From Flavobacterium luminosum (GTDB lineage: Bacteria > Bacteroidota > Bacteroidia > Flavobacteriales > Flavobacteriaceae), in NCBI RefSeq assembly GCF_023635005.1, contig NZ_JAMLJM010000005.1, positions 151,505 to 215,504 of the forward strand: a stretch of 64,000 nucleotides of DNA, in the 5' to 3' direction. The notes beneath the pieces were generated by a model. The model had not been told where the DNA came from and did no database searches. It saw only the letters and a list, made by a program, of their open reading frames with translations. Made by a program: the position numbers and the translations under genes. The stretch's first letter is position 1; each line of letters starts with the position of its first letter. Below are positions 40,238 through 48,909 of this stretch, piece after piece.

Positions 40238-40496
40238 GTTGTTTTTTTTAATGATGAACAAAATTAAGACAAAAAATAAGTAAACTCCACATTCGGCTGT
40301 TATAAAAAAGTAAACAGCCTATTCTAGAGAACGATAATTGGTAAAAGGAAGAGTTTCTAGAATATTTTTTTGAAAAATTATATTGCTCTTGAATCTCTTG
40401 CTTACAAAAAGGTTACAAATAAATAATGCCTATTGTTGAAATGGTCTAGTATTTAGAGATCAAAGAATTTAAATTTGAAAATAATCAGCCTTTTAC

Positions 40497-40528
40497 TTGA
40501 CAACCCCTATTTTAGGATAGTATATTTG
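40497..40528 (+). promoter_or_regulatory. Promoter of queA
   Basis: TTG (40497-40499), 21 bases, then TATATTTG (40521-40528). The start is near 40534, giving a 64-base leader. The leader holds a short AACTTT/AAACTTTT repeated tract (40570-40594). Confidence 0.65.
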
Positions 40529-40597
40529 CACCCTGGTTTAGAAATCGGTAAATGATATTTTCCGGTTTCGAACTTTAAACTTTTAAACTTTTCAAGA

Positions 40598-41647
40598 ATG
40601 AAGTTATCGAATTTCAATTTTAATCTTCCTGCTGAATTATTAGCTGAATTTCCTGCAGAAAATCGTGATGAATCCCGTTTAATGGTCGTACACCGTAAAA
40701 CAGGTGAAATTGAACATAGACTATTCAAAGATATTTTAGAATATTTCGACGAAGGAGACGTAATGGTGGTTAACAATACCAAGGTTTTTCCAGCACGTCT
40801 TTATGGTAATAAAGAAAAAACAGGAGCGCGTATCGAAGTGTTTTTGTTGAGAGAGTTAAATGCGGAACAACGTCTTTGGGATGTATTGGTAGATCCAGCT
40901 CGTAAAATCCGTATCGGAAACAAATTGTATTTTGGTGACGACGATTCGTTAGTAGCTGAAGTTATAGATAATACAACTTCTCGTGGAAGAACATTGCGTT
41001 TCCTTTACGATGGTTCTTATGAAGAATTCCGTCAAAAATTGGTAGATTTAGGAGAAACACCAATCCCTAAATACATCAATCGTGAGGTGACTCCAGAAGA
41101 TGCGGAACGCTACCAAACAATTTACGCAAAAGAAGAAGGTGCTGTAGCAGCTCCAACGGCTGGTTTGCACTTTTCAAAGCATTTGATGAAACGCCTTGAA
41201 ATTAAAGGGGTAGATTTTGCTGAAGTTACCTTGCATGTAGGTTTGGGAACTTTCAATCCGGTTGAGGTTGAAGATTTGTCTAAACATAAAATGGATTCAG
41301 AAGAAGTTCGTATTTCTCAAGAAGCTTGTGATATTGTGAACGCTGCGAAAGTTAACAAAAAACGTGTATGTGCTATCGGAACAACGACCATGCGTGCAAT
41401 GGAAAGTTCGGTTTCCTCAAGCAGAACATTAAATCCTTATGAAGGTTGGACCAATAAGTTTATTTTTCCTCCTTACGATTTTAGTGTTGCAGACTGTATG
41501 GTAACTAACTTCCACACGCCAAAATCTACTTTGTTAATGATGATTTCTGCTTTTTGTGGTCATGATTTAATGCGTAAAGCTTATGATGAAGCGATCAAAG
41601 AAGGATACAAGTTTTATTCGTATGGCGATGCCATGTTAATCTTATAA
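40598..41647 (+). CDS. queA: tRNA preQ1(34) S-adenosylmethionine ribosyltransferase-isomerase
   Basis: QueA (349 residues) transfers the ribosyl part of SAM to preQ1 in tRNA, forming epoxyqueuosine. Family segments visible are [23 protein letters not shown] at the start, [49 protein letters not shown] and the C-terminal [10 protein letters not shown]. It stands alone with its own promoter. queE, another queuosine pathway gene, lies at 56713. Confidence 0.97.
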   Translation: MKLSNFNFNLPAELLAEFPAENRDESRLMVVHRKTGEIEHRLFKDILEYFDEGDVMVVNNTKVFPARLYGNKEKTGARIEVFLLRELNAEQRLWDVLVDPARKIRIGNKLYFGDDDSLVAEVIDNTTSRGRTLRFLYDGSYEEFRQKLVDLGETPIPKYINREVTPEDAERYQTIYAKEEGAVAAPTAGLHFSKHLMKRLEIKGVDFAEVTLHVGLGTFNPVEVEDLSKHKMDSEEVRISQEACDIVNAAKVNKKRVCAIGTTTMRAMESSVSSSRTLNPYEGWTNKFIFPPYDFSVADCMVTNFHTPKSTLLMMISAFCGHDLMRKAYDEAIKEGYKFYSYGDAMLIL

Positions 41648-41685
41648 TTTAAGGTTTCATAGTAAAACGTAATAGTTAAAAATAC

Positions 41686-41725
41686 AATACCCCTGAAAGT
41701 AAGACACTCTTTTGGGGGTATTTTT
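41686..41725 (+). terminator. Terminator after queA
   Basis: AATACCCC (41686-41693) pairs with GGGGTATT (41715-41722), with a long loop and a T-run. Confidence 0.6.
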
Positions 41726-41805
41726 ATTGTTTTAATGGATAACTTTGTTAGTGACTTTGAGTGTTGCTAACTTTTCAATATTTTTACAAACAAATAAAAA
41801 CAATC

Positions 41806-43086
41806 ATGACTTTTCAAAATACACTCGAATTTGCACAAGAACTAGATGCTCAAGATGAGCTACATGTGTACAGAGAGGAGTTCATCTTCCCGCAACATAA
41901 CAAAAAAGATGTTATTTATTTTACAGGAAATTCTTTGGGTCTGCAACCTAAAAGAACTCGAAAATATGTAGATGAGGTGATGGATGATTGGGCTAAGATG
42001 GCAGTAGAAGGTCATTTTTATGCCGAAAAACCTTGGTGGGATTATCAAGAGCGTTTTTCAAAACCTTTGAGTAAAATAGTAGGCGCAAAACCATCGGAAG
42101 TAACAGTGATGAATACCTTGACGGTGAATCTTCATTTACTAATGGTTTCGTTTTACCGACCAACTCAAAAGCGATACAAAATCATTTGCGAAGAAAAAGC
42201 GTTCCCTTCGGATCAGTATATGTTCCAAAGTCAAGTTAAATTTCACGGTTACGACCCAAAAGAGGCTATCGTGGAAGTTAAACGAAGAGAAGGGGAGCAT
42301 AACATCCGATTGGAAGACATCATCGCTAAAATCAATGAAGTAGGAGAGGAATTAGCACTCGTTTTGTTTGGCGGAGTTAATTATTACACGGGACAGGTTT
42401 TTAACATGAAAGCCATTACCGAAGCCGGTCATAATGTTGGAGCCTACGTAGGTTTCGATTTGGCTCACGCTGCAGGTAATATCGAACTAAAATTAAACGA
42501 ATGGAATGTCGATTTTGCTGCTTGGTGTTCCTATAAGTACATGAATTCAGGGCCAGGAAATGCTTCGGGATGTTTCGTACATGAAAAACACCATCATGCC
42601 GATTTACCACGTTTTGCAGGTTGGTGGGGACATAATAAAGAGCGTCGTTTCAAAATGGAACCTGATTTCGATCCAGTTCATGGAGCAGAAGGTTGGCAAA
42701 TCAGTAACCTGCCTATTTTATCCTTAGCGCCTTATCTTGCTTCGGTTGAAATGTTTGACCAAATAGGGATGGATAAATTGATAAAAAAAAGAAACAAGAT
42801 AACAGCCTATTTAGAATATATTCTTCACGAAATCGATGCTGAAATTCCCGGGACAGAATTTGAAATTATAACCCCGAGTAATCAAGAAGAAAGAGCTTCT
42901 CAATTGTCGGTGTTCTTGCATGGTCAAGGTAGAAGTTTATTCGATTACTTAATGTCAAATGGAGTTATCACCGATTGGCGTGAACCTAATGTAATCCGAT
43001 TGGCTCCAGTGCCATTGTATTGTTCATTTGTAGACATGTACAATTTTGGTCAAATACTGAAAGAAGGTATTTTAAAAATTAAATAA
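41806..43086 (+). CDS. kynU: Kynureninase
   Basis: KynU (426 residues from the ATG at 41806) is a PLP enzyme that cleaves kynurenine or 3-hydroxykynurenine to anthranilate or 3-hydroxyanthranilate plus alanine. The PLP lysine lies in FAAWCSYKYMNSGPG (near residue 245). YFTGNSLGLQPKRTRKYV near the start, VMNTLTVNLHLLMVSFY and GWWGHNKERRFKM match the family. The frame extends upstream to a GTG at 41761, but the family start is MTFQNTLEFAQ. With kmo further downstream it forms a tryptophan-degrading or NAD-precursor route. Confidence 0.95.
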   Translation: MTFQNTLEFAQELDAQDELHVYREEFIFPQHNKKDVIYFTGNSLGLQPKRTRKYVDEVMDDWAKMAVEGHFYAEKPWWDYQERFSKPLSKIVGAKPSEVTVMNTLTVNLHLLMVSFYRPTQKRYKIICEEKAFPSDQYMFQSQVKFHGYDPKEAIVEVKRREGEHNIRLEDIIAKINEVGEELALVLFGGVNYYTGQVFNMKAITEAGHNVGAYVGFDLAHAAGNIELKLNEWNVDFAAWCSYKYMNSGPGNASGCFVHEKHHHADLPRFAGWWGHNKERRFKMEPDFDPVHGAEGWQISNLPILSLAPYLASVEMFDQIGMDKLIKKRNKITAYLEYILHEIDAEIPGTEFEIITPSNQEERASQLSVFLHGQGRSLFDYLMSNGVITDWREPNVIRLAPVPLYCSFVDMYNFGQILKEGILKIK

Positions 43087-43095
43087 GAAATAACA

Positions 43096-43117
43096 AACAC
43101 TCGGAATGACGAGTGTT
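43096..43117 (+). other. Intercistronic hairpin between kynU and the arginase-family gene
   Basis: AACACTCG (43096-43103) pairs with CGAGTGTT (43110-43117), with no T-run. It may be an mRNA-stabilising or processing stem. Confidence 0.5.
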
Positions 43118-43141
43118 ACTGAACGGAAATAAATAATAAAA

Positions 43142-44227
43142 ATGACAAAACAACAAATAATCGATTCCTTTGATCCATCACAACCGGGATTAGCCGATGC
43201 TACAGTTTTTGGATTACCTTTTTCAGCAGAAGATTCAGAAATTATTGTGATTCCCGTGCCGTGGGAAGTTACCGTAAGTTACGGAGCAGGAGCTTCAGAA
43301 GGTCCTGAAGCTATTCTAGATGCGTCGTTTCAGGTTGATTTGAATCATCAGGATTTTCCGGGTTTATGGAAATTAGGTATTTACATGGACGAGGCGCCAA
43401 AGCATTGGAAAGCCAATTCAGAAAAATACAAATCGTTGGCACAGCCCATAATTGAAGCTTTAGAGGCAGGAGAAGACATCGAAACATTTCCGGTTTTACA
43501 ATCGGATTTAGATAAGATCAACAAAGTATGTCGCGAATTGCATACCGAAGTAAAAGAGAAGGCTTTGTTTTGGATGAACAAAGGGAAAAAAGTAGTGCTT
43601 TTAGGAGGAGATCATTCTACGCCGCTAGGTTATTATGAAGCATTGGCTTCTAAACATGATAATTTCGGTATTTTACATCTCGATGCGCACATGGATTTAC
43701 GCATTGCTTATGAAGGATTTACGTATTCTCATGCTTCCATCATGTACAATACATTGCAAATTCCACAAGTATCTAAAATTGTGCAAGTAGGAATTCGTGA
43801 TTTTTGTGAACAAGAGGTTGATGTTGTTGCAAAATCTAATGGACGTGTTTTAGTTCATACGGATGCCGATTTAAAAACAGAAAGCTTCGAAGGCAAAACT
43901 TGGGCAGAACAATGTGACGCAATAATTGCATCTTTGCCACAAAAAGTTTGTATTTCTTTTGATATCGACGGGATGTATCCTTGGTATTGCCCTAATACAG
44001 GAACGCCAGTTCCAGGAGGATTTTCTTTTGAGCAGGCAACATACCTTTTCAATAAATTAGCTTCTAGCGGAAAAGAAATTATCGGTTTCGATTTAGTTGA
44101 GGTTGCTCCAGGTGAAGATGATTGGGATGGAAATGTTGGGGCACGTATGTTGTTTCACATGTGTGGTGTGTTGGCTAAAAACAATGGTTTAAATACAGGG
44201 AAGCGCATAGAATTTCCAAGAAAATAA
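43142..44227 (+). CDS. Arginase/agmatinase-family hydrolase
   Basis: This 361-residue ureohydrolase-fold protein has Mn ligands in LGGDHSTPLG, LHLDAHMDLR and SFDIDGMYPWYCPNTGTPVPGG, all present, so a binuclear metal centre is expected. The DIDGMYP variant and about 60 extra residues (70-130) separate it from classical arginases. It lies between kynU and an acylase in a kynurenine-pathway neighbourhood. Its true substrate could be agmatine, guanidino compounds, or an amide of that pathway such as N-formylkynurenine. The last idea is speculation from context only. Confidence 0.85.
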   Translation: MTKQQIIDSFDPSQPGLADATVFGLPFSAEDSEIIVIPVPWEVTVSYGAGASEGPEAILDASFQVDLNHQDFPGLWKLGIYMDEAPKHWKANSEKYKSLAQPIIEALEAGEDIETFPVLQSDLDKINKVCRELHTEVKEKALFWMNKGKKVVLLGGDHSTPLGYYEALASKHDNFGILHLDAHMDLRIAYEGFTYSHASIMYNTLQIPQVSKIVQVGIRDFCEQEVDVVAKSNGRVLVHTDADLKTESFEGKTWAEQCDAIIASLPQKVCISFDIDGMYPWYCPNTGTPVPGGFSFEQATYLFNKLASSGKEIIGFDLVEVAPGEDDWDGNVGARMLFHMCGVLAKNNGLNTGKRIEFPRK

Positions 44228-44250
44228 AAAATAAAACATATTAGTTCTCC

Positions 44251-44288
44251 AAAAAGTACGTCTTTGTGAAAAATGACGTACTTTTTTT
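44251..44288 (+). terminator. Terminator after the arginase-family gene
   Basis: AAAAAGTACGTC (44251-44262) pairs with GACGTACTTTTT (44275-44286), and the T-run extends to 44288. Confidence 0.85.
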
Positions 44289-44309
44289 ATGGATAAAGTT
44301 TTATTTCGT

Positions 44310-44317
44310 TAAATTTG
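44310..44317 (+). promoter_or_regulatory. Promoter -7 element for the penicillin acylase-family gene
   Basis: TAAATTTG is a full -7 match and lies 18 bases before the chosen ATG at 44335. Confidence 0.55.
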
Positions 44318-44334
44318 GATATAAAAATTTTCAA

Positions 44335-46719
44335 ATGAAACGAATTAAGTACTTTTTCTTATCCTTATTACTATTAGTTGTCGTTATCGGAATAGGTATT
44401 TATGCTTATCTACATAGCACAAAACCACAATACGAAGGAGAATTGCCTTTAAAAAATATCACGTCTGAAACACAAGTTTATTTTGATGAACACGGAGTGC
44501 CTCATATCTATGCCAATAATCAGAAAGATGCGCTTACTGCCTTAGGTTACGTGCACGCTCAAGATCGTTTGTGGCAAATGGAATTACTTCGCAGAATCGC
44601 ACCGGGTAAATTGTCTGAAATTTTCGGGAAGATCACCTTAGATAATGATAAATTGTTTTTAGCATTAGGAATCGATGAACATTCAGAAGAAGCTATCGCT
44701 AAATTGGACAAAAATAGTCCTTCTTATCAGTTGGCCATGGCATACTTAGATGGGATAAATCAATATATCGAAAACGGAAAAACACCCTTAGAATTCACTA
44801 TTTTAGGAATAGATAAAAAACCATTCACGTTAAAGGATGTCTACAATACATACGGATACATGTCTTTTAGTTTTGCAATGGCGCAAAAAACGGACCCTTT
44901 ACTGACAGATTTAAAAAATAAATTAGGAATCGAGTTCGTGAAAGAGTTAGGCGTAGATTATTCGTTTAATACGACTAGAATCAAAGTTACTCAGGAACAA
45001 AAAGAAGTATACGTTGCAGCTTCAAAAGCAGTAACGGCCTTGTTAGAAAATTCGCCAGTGCCACCATTTATAGGAAGTAACAGTTGGGTGGTTGGGCCTC
45101 AAAAAACAAAAACAGGAAAAGTAATTTTTGCTAATGACCCTCATATAGAATATTCGCAGCCAGGTACTTGGTTCGAGGCGCACATTTCTTGTCCTGATTA
45201 CGAAATGTATGGGTATTATTTAGCAGGAACCCCGTTTCCTCTTTTAGGTCATAATAGAGACTATGCCTATGGTTTGACTATGTTTGAGAATGATGATGCT
45301 GATTTTTTCAAGTCAGAAATCAATCCTGCTAACCCGAATCAATACAAGACATCAAAAGGTTTTACAGATTTTAAAGTCAGAAATAAAACCATAAAAGTAA
45401 AAGATTCTGTCGATGTGCAGTTGGTAATAAAAGAAACGCAGCATGGTCCTGTGATGAATGGAATTTTGAAGGATTTTAATCCTGAAGAGCCTGTTTCGTT
45501 TCATTGGATTTTTACGCAACAACCCAATCATATCTTGGATGCTGTGTATAGTTTAAGTCACGCTAAAAACATCGATGATTTTCATAAAAACATAGAATTA
45601 ATAGCTGCTCCTGGATTAAATATAATGTATGGCGATGCTCAAAATAATATCGCTTGGTTTGCATCAGGAAAATTGTATCAATTGGAAAAAGGCGTTAATC
45701 CTAATTTTATTTTGGATGGATCAAATGGCATAGACGACAAAAAGAAATTTCTTCCTTTTTCCAAAAATCCTAAAGCACAAAATCCAAGTTGGAATTATGT
45801 TTACTCTGCTAATAATATGCCGGAGGCTATAGACGGTTATGAATATCAAGGGTACTACCTTCCAAAGGATCGCGCCCGAAGAATTAGTTATTTGTTAGAG
45901 ACTAAAAATGATTGGGATAAAGAAACTATTGCAGCAATGATCAACGATAATACTTCTATGGAAGCTGTAGATATTGTGCAGAATATGATTTCTACGATCA
46001 ATTTAAACCAACTCAATGCACAAGAAAAAGAAGCATTGCAAGTATTGAAATCTTGGAAAGGAACGAATGAGTTATCCGATATTGCTCCGACTATTTACAA
46101 CAAATGGATTTATTTTTATTTAAAAAACACCTTTGAGGATGAAATGGGGGAGACTCATTTTGCGCAATTCATGAAGACTCATTTAATGAAACAAACCATT
46201 GCATATCAGTCAAAAAATGAGAATTCATTATGGTGGGACAACATTAAAACGCCAAAGAATAAAGAAACGCGATCTGTTATTTTACTAAATTCTTTTCAAG
46301 AAGCCATAAAAACGATCAATAGTCAACTAGGCAGCGATGTTAAATCTTGGACATGGAACAAAGTTCATAAAATAGAATACAAACATCCGTTGGGAACTGT
46401 TTCTCTTTTAAGACCGTTATTTAACGTAGGGATTTTCGAAATTCCTGGAGCTAATGAAGTAATCAACAATACCATGTACGATTTGTCAGCGGAACCGGTT
46501 TATATGGTAAAAGCAGGTCCTTCAACACGACGTGTAATCGATTTTTCAGATGTTGAAAACTCATGGAGTATTTTACCTACCGGTCAATCGGGGAATCCTA
46601 TGAGTCCTTTCTATAATGATCAGTCGCAACTTTACAAAGAAGGGAAGTTTAGAAAAATGAAAATGAACAAGAAAGAAATCGAAGCTTCTTCAACAAAGTT
46701 GATTTTTCTACCTAAATAA
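44335..46719 (+). CDS. Penicillin acylase family protein (Ntn hydrolase)
   Basis: From the ATG at 44335 the protein is 794 residues. It has an N-terminal signal or anchor (MKRIKYFFLSLLLLVVVIGIGIYAYL), an A-chain region (YFDEHGVPHIYANNQKDALTALGYVHAQDRLWQMELLRR), and an autocatalytic junction just before the nucleophile Ser in IGSNSWVVGPQKT (near residue 250). The B chain follows with NDPHIEYSQPGTWFEAH. Family members cleave amides such as penicillins or acyl-homoserine lactones; the substrate here is unknown. The upstream ATG at 44266 lies inside the terminator region and is rejected. Confidence 0.92.
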   Translation: MKRIKYFFLSLLLLVVVIGIGIYAYLHSTKPQYEGELPLKNITSETQVYFDEHGVPHIYANNQKDALTALGYVHAQDRLWQMELLRRIAPGKLSEIFGKITLDNDKLFLALGIDEHSEEAIAKLDKNSPSYQLAMAYLDGINQYIENGKTPLEFTILGIDKKPFTLKDVYNTYGYMSFSFAMAQKTDPLLTDLKNKLGIEFVKELGVDYSFNTTRIKVTQEQKEVYVAASKAVTALLENSPVPPFIGSNSWVVGPQKTKTGKVIFANDPHIEYSQPGTWFEAHISCPDYEMYGYYLAGTPFPLLGHNRDYAYGLTMFENDDADFFKSEINPANPNQYKTSKGFTDFKVRNKTIKVKDSVDVQLVIKETQHGPVMNGILKDFNPEEPVSFHWIFTQQPNHILDAVYSLSHAKNIDDFHKNIELIAAPGLNIMYGDAQNNIAWFASGKLYQLEKGVNPNFILDGSNGIDDKKKFLPFSKNPKAQNPSWNYVYSANNMPEAIDGYEYQGYYLPKDRARRISYLLETKNDWDKETIAAMINDNTSMEAVDIVQNMISTINLNQLNAQEKEALQVLKSWKGTNELSDIAPTIYNKWIYFYLKNTFEDEMGETHFAQFMKTHLMKQTIAYQSKNENSLWWDNIKTPKNKETRSVILLNSFQEAIKTINSQLGSDVKSWTWNKVHKIEYKHPLGTVSLLRPLFNVGIFEIPGANEVINNTMYDLSAEPVYMVKAGPSTRRVIDFSDVENSWSILPTGQSGNPMSPFYNDQSQLYKEGKFRKMKMNKKEIEASSTKLIFLPK

Positions 46720-46756
46720 ATGAGCAGAAATATTCTTCTGTTGATCTCTAAAAGTC

Positions 46757-46764
46757 TAAATTTG
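46757..46764 (+). promoter_or_regulatory. Promoter -7 element for kmo
   Basis: TAAATTTG, 23 bases before the kmo ATG. A TTG lies only 13 bases upstream, so the -33 spacing is short. Confidence 0.5.
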
Positions 46765-46787
46765 CAAAACCGCTTTAACAAAATTAA

Positions 46788-48128
46788 ATGCAAACTCCAC
46801 AAAAAATTGCTGTTGTAGGTTCCGGTTTGGTAGGAACCCTCTTGGCAATCTATTTAAAAAGAATGGGGCATACAGTTCATGTCCTAGATCGTAGTCCAGA
46901 TATTAGAACCGTTCAGTTTTCGGGTCGTTCCATTAATTTGGTCATGTCTAACCGTGGTTGGAAAGCACTTCAGACTATTGGACTCGAAGAGGAAATATTT
47001 AAAATTGGTATTCCAGTTGATAAACGTGCGATTCATCTTCAGGATGGAAAACTTAATTATCAAAAATACGGAAAAGACGGTGAGGCCATTTTTTCATTGT
47101 CTAGAGGTGTACTGAATCGAAAAATGATTGATTTAGCAGTTCGCGAAGGTGTCGAATTCAAATTTGAACACAAAATATGGGACGTAAGTCTTGCGGATGC
47201 GACACTTCACATCGGAGAAACCGAAAGAGGTGAGTGGACCGATTTGAAATATGATAAAATTTTTGGTGCCGATGGTGCTTTTTCTCGAATTCGTCACCGC
47301 ATGCAGCGTCAGAGTATGTTTGACTATTCGCAGGAGTTCATGAAGATTGGTTACAAAGAATTACATATTCCGGCCAATCCTGACGGAACGCACAAGATTG
47401 ATAAAAATTCACTACATATTTGGCCAAGAGGACAATTCATGTTAATGGCTTTAGCCAATTTAGATGGTAGTTTTACTTGTACTTTATTCATGCCTTTTGA
47501 AGGGGAAAATTCGTTCGAATCATTAAAAGAAGAAAAAGATTTGGTCGCTTTCTTTGCGCACTATTTTCCAGATACGAAAGAAGTAATTCCTGATTTGATT
47601 CAGGATTTCTACAAGAATCCTACGAGTTATTTGGTCATGATGAAATGTTTTCCGTGGACTTTCGAAGATAAAGTAGCCCTAATAGGAGATTCGGCACACG
47701 CTATCGTACCGTTTTATGGACAAGGTATGAATGCCGGTTTTGAAGATATTACCGTTTTGGCCGAAATGATTGCTCGATACGGAGACGATTGGAAAACTAT
47801 TTTTGAGGAATACGGTAAGTCAAGAAAACCTAATGCCGATGCCATAGCGGAATTGTCTTTGAGGAATTTCATAGAAATGAGTACTAAAACAGCCGATGAA
47901 AAGTTCTTACTCCAAAAGAAAATTGAAAAATGGTTTAGTGACAAACATCCAGATAAATGGATGCCACTTTACAGTAGAGTAACTTTTAGTAATCAACCTT
48001 ATTCAGAAGCCTTGGCTATTGGGGATTTTCAGAATGCCATTATGGAACAAATCATGGCTATTCCGGATATAGAATCCAAATGGGATAGTGAAGAAGTTGA
48101 AAATAAAATAATCGCTTTATTAAATTAA
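46788..48128 (+). CDS. kmo: Kynurenine 3-monooxygenase
   Basis: This FAD-dependent hydroxylase of 446 residues converts kynurenine to 3-hydroxykynurenine. The N-terminal FAD motif is KIAVVGSGLVGTLLAIYLKRMGH. The KMO-specific FSGRSINLVMSNRGWKALQTIGLE follows, and VALIGDSAHAIVPFYGQGMNAGFED (about 295-320) is the second FAD motif. With kynU and a downstream dioxygenase elsewhere it would lead to 3-hydroxyanthranilate and quinolinate for NAD. It has its own promoter and terminator. Confidence 0.95.
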   Translation: MQTPQKIAVVGSGLVGTLLAIYLKRMGHTVHVLDRSPDIRTVQFSGRSINLVMSNRGWKALQTIGLEEEIFKIGIPVDKRAIHLQDGKLNYQKYGKDGEAIFSLSRGVLNRKMIDLAVREGVEFKFEHKIWDVSLADATLHIGETERGEWTDLKYDKIFGADGAFSRIRHRMQRQSMFDYSQEFMKIGYKELHIPANPDGTHKIDKNSLHIWPRGQFMLMALANLDGSFTCTLFMPFEGENSFESLKEEKDLVAFFAHYFPDTKEVIPDLIQDFYKNPTSYLVMMKCFPWTFEDKVALIGDSAHAIVPFYGQGMNAGFEDITVLAEMIARYGDDWKTIFEEYGKSRKPNADAIAELSLRNFIEMSTKTADEKFLLQKKIEKWFSDKHPDKWMPLYSRVTFSNQPYSEALAIGDFQNAIMEQIMAIPDIESKWDSEEVENKIIALLN

Positions 48129-48130
48129 AT

Positions 48131-48165
48131 AAAAAAGGATGTGCTTTGAAAACACATCCTTTTTT
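48131..48165. terminator. Terminator after kmo (serves both strands)
   Basis: AAAAAAGGATGTG pairs with CACATCCTTTTTT around a short loop, between the convergent kmo and cupin genes. Confidence 0.85.
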
Positions 48166-48181
48166 ATTCATTGAATTTAAA

Positions 48182-48541
48182 TTATTCTTCCCGATGAACA
48201 CTGTCCATTGAAAAGGCTGGGAGGCAAATAGCTAGATATTCACATGGTTCTTCGAAAGGATTGGAATATTGTATGCGGGTGTTTTTTTCTATTTTAATAG
48301 ATTGACCAGCTTCCAATACGATAGTTTCTCCTTCAATGATGAACTGTTTTTTTCCTTTAATGATATAGGTATATTCATCAAATTCAGGGGTTTGAAAAGG
48401 TTCGCTCCATCCCGGAGGTGCTACCATGTGTGCAATGGAAACATCGCGATTTTGAGTGGTAAGACCATGATGTTCTTCAATTAATTTGCCATCGGTTGTG
48501 GGTACAACAAAAGGAGCTGATTGAATAAAATATTTTTTCAT
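48182..48541 (-). CDS. Cupin domain protein
   Basis: This 119-residue single-domain cupin has the two motifs APPGWSEPFQTPEFDEYTYIIKGKKQFIIEG and GQSIKIEKNTRIQYSNPFEEP. Motif 1 lacks the usual HxH pair (GWSEPFQTPEFDE), so metal binding is uncertain. Its neighbour kmo might suggest a 3-hydroxyanthranilate dioxygenase, but length and motifs do not fit. It is probably a small sensor, isomerase or uncharacterised cupin. It overlaps the DUF486 gene by four bases (ATGA). Confidence 0.8.
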   Translation of the reverse strand: MKKYFIQSAPFVVPTTDGKLIEEHHGLTTQNRDVSIAHMVAPPGWSEPFQTPEFDEYTYIIKGKKQFIIEGETIVLEAGQSIKIEKNTRIQYSNPFEEPCEYLAICLPAFSMDSVHREE

Positions 48542-48906
48542 TTTTTAAAGATAAAATAAACGGATAATACTAAAAAACACATTCCTACTAAATGATTCCA
48601 CTTAAGGCTTTCATTTTTAAAGAAAATCGAAGAAAACAAAACGAAAATAACGAGTGTGATTACTTCTTGAATTACTTTTAATTGCAATAAAGAAAATGGT
48701 CCACCATTGCCTTGAAAGCCAATTTTATTGGCAGGAACTTGAAAGCAATATTCAAAAAAGGCTAATCCCCAACTAATTAAAATGATGGTTATTAAACCTG
48801 CATTTTCAAACCATTTTAATTCTTTGAATTTCAAGTGTCCATACCAAGCTAAAGTCATAAATACATTGGAAAGAACTAATAAACTTATGGTAATGTATCC
48901 TTTCAT
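48538..48906 (-). CDS. DUF486 family membrane protein (DMT-like)
   Basis: This 122-residue protein has four hydrophobic helices: ITISLLVLSNVFMTLAWYGHL, NAGLITIILISWGLAFFEYCFQVPANKIG, VIQEVITLVIFVLFSSIFF and HLVGMCFLVLSVYFIF. The FEYCFQVPANKIG and LKVIQEVITL segments are characteristic of DUF486. A small-molecule export role is possible; no substrate is known. It lies in a three-gene minus-strand unit with the HerA-like gene upstream (3 bases apart) and the cupin downstream. Confidence 0.85.
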   Translation of the reverse strand: MKGYITISLLVLSNVFMTLAWYGHLKFKELKWFENAGLITIILISWGLAFFEYCFQVPANKIGFQGNGGPFSLLQLKVIQEVITLVIFVLFSSIFFKNESLKWNHLVGMCFLVLSVYFIFKK

Positions 48907-48909
48907 GAT

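Noticed and set aside
46720..46787. tRNA or small RNA between the acylase and kmo genes
   Set aside because: Only a promoter element is visible. No cloverleaf or conserved T-loop is present here or elsewhere in the window.
48182..48541. Cupin beside kmo as 3-hydroxyanthranilate dioxygenase
   Set aside because: It is too short, and the metal-binding HxH pattern of that enzyme is missing.
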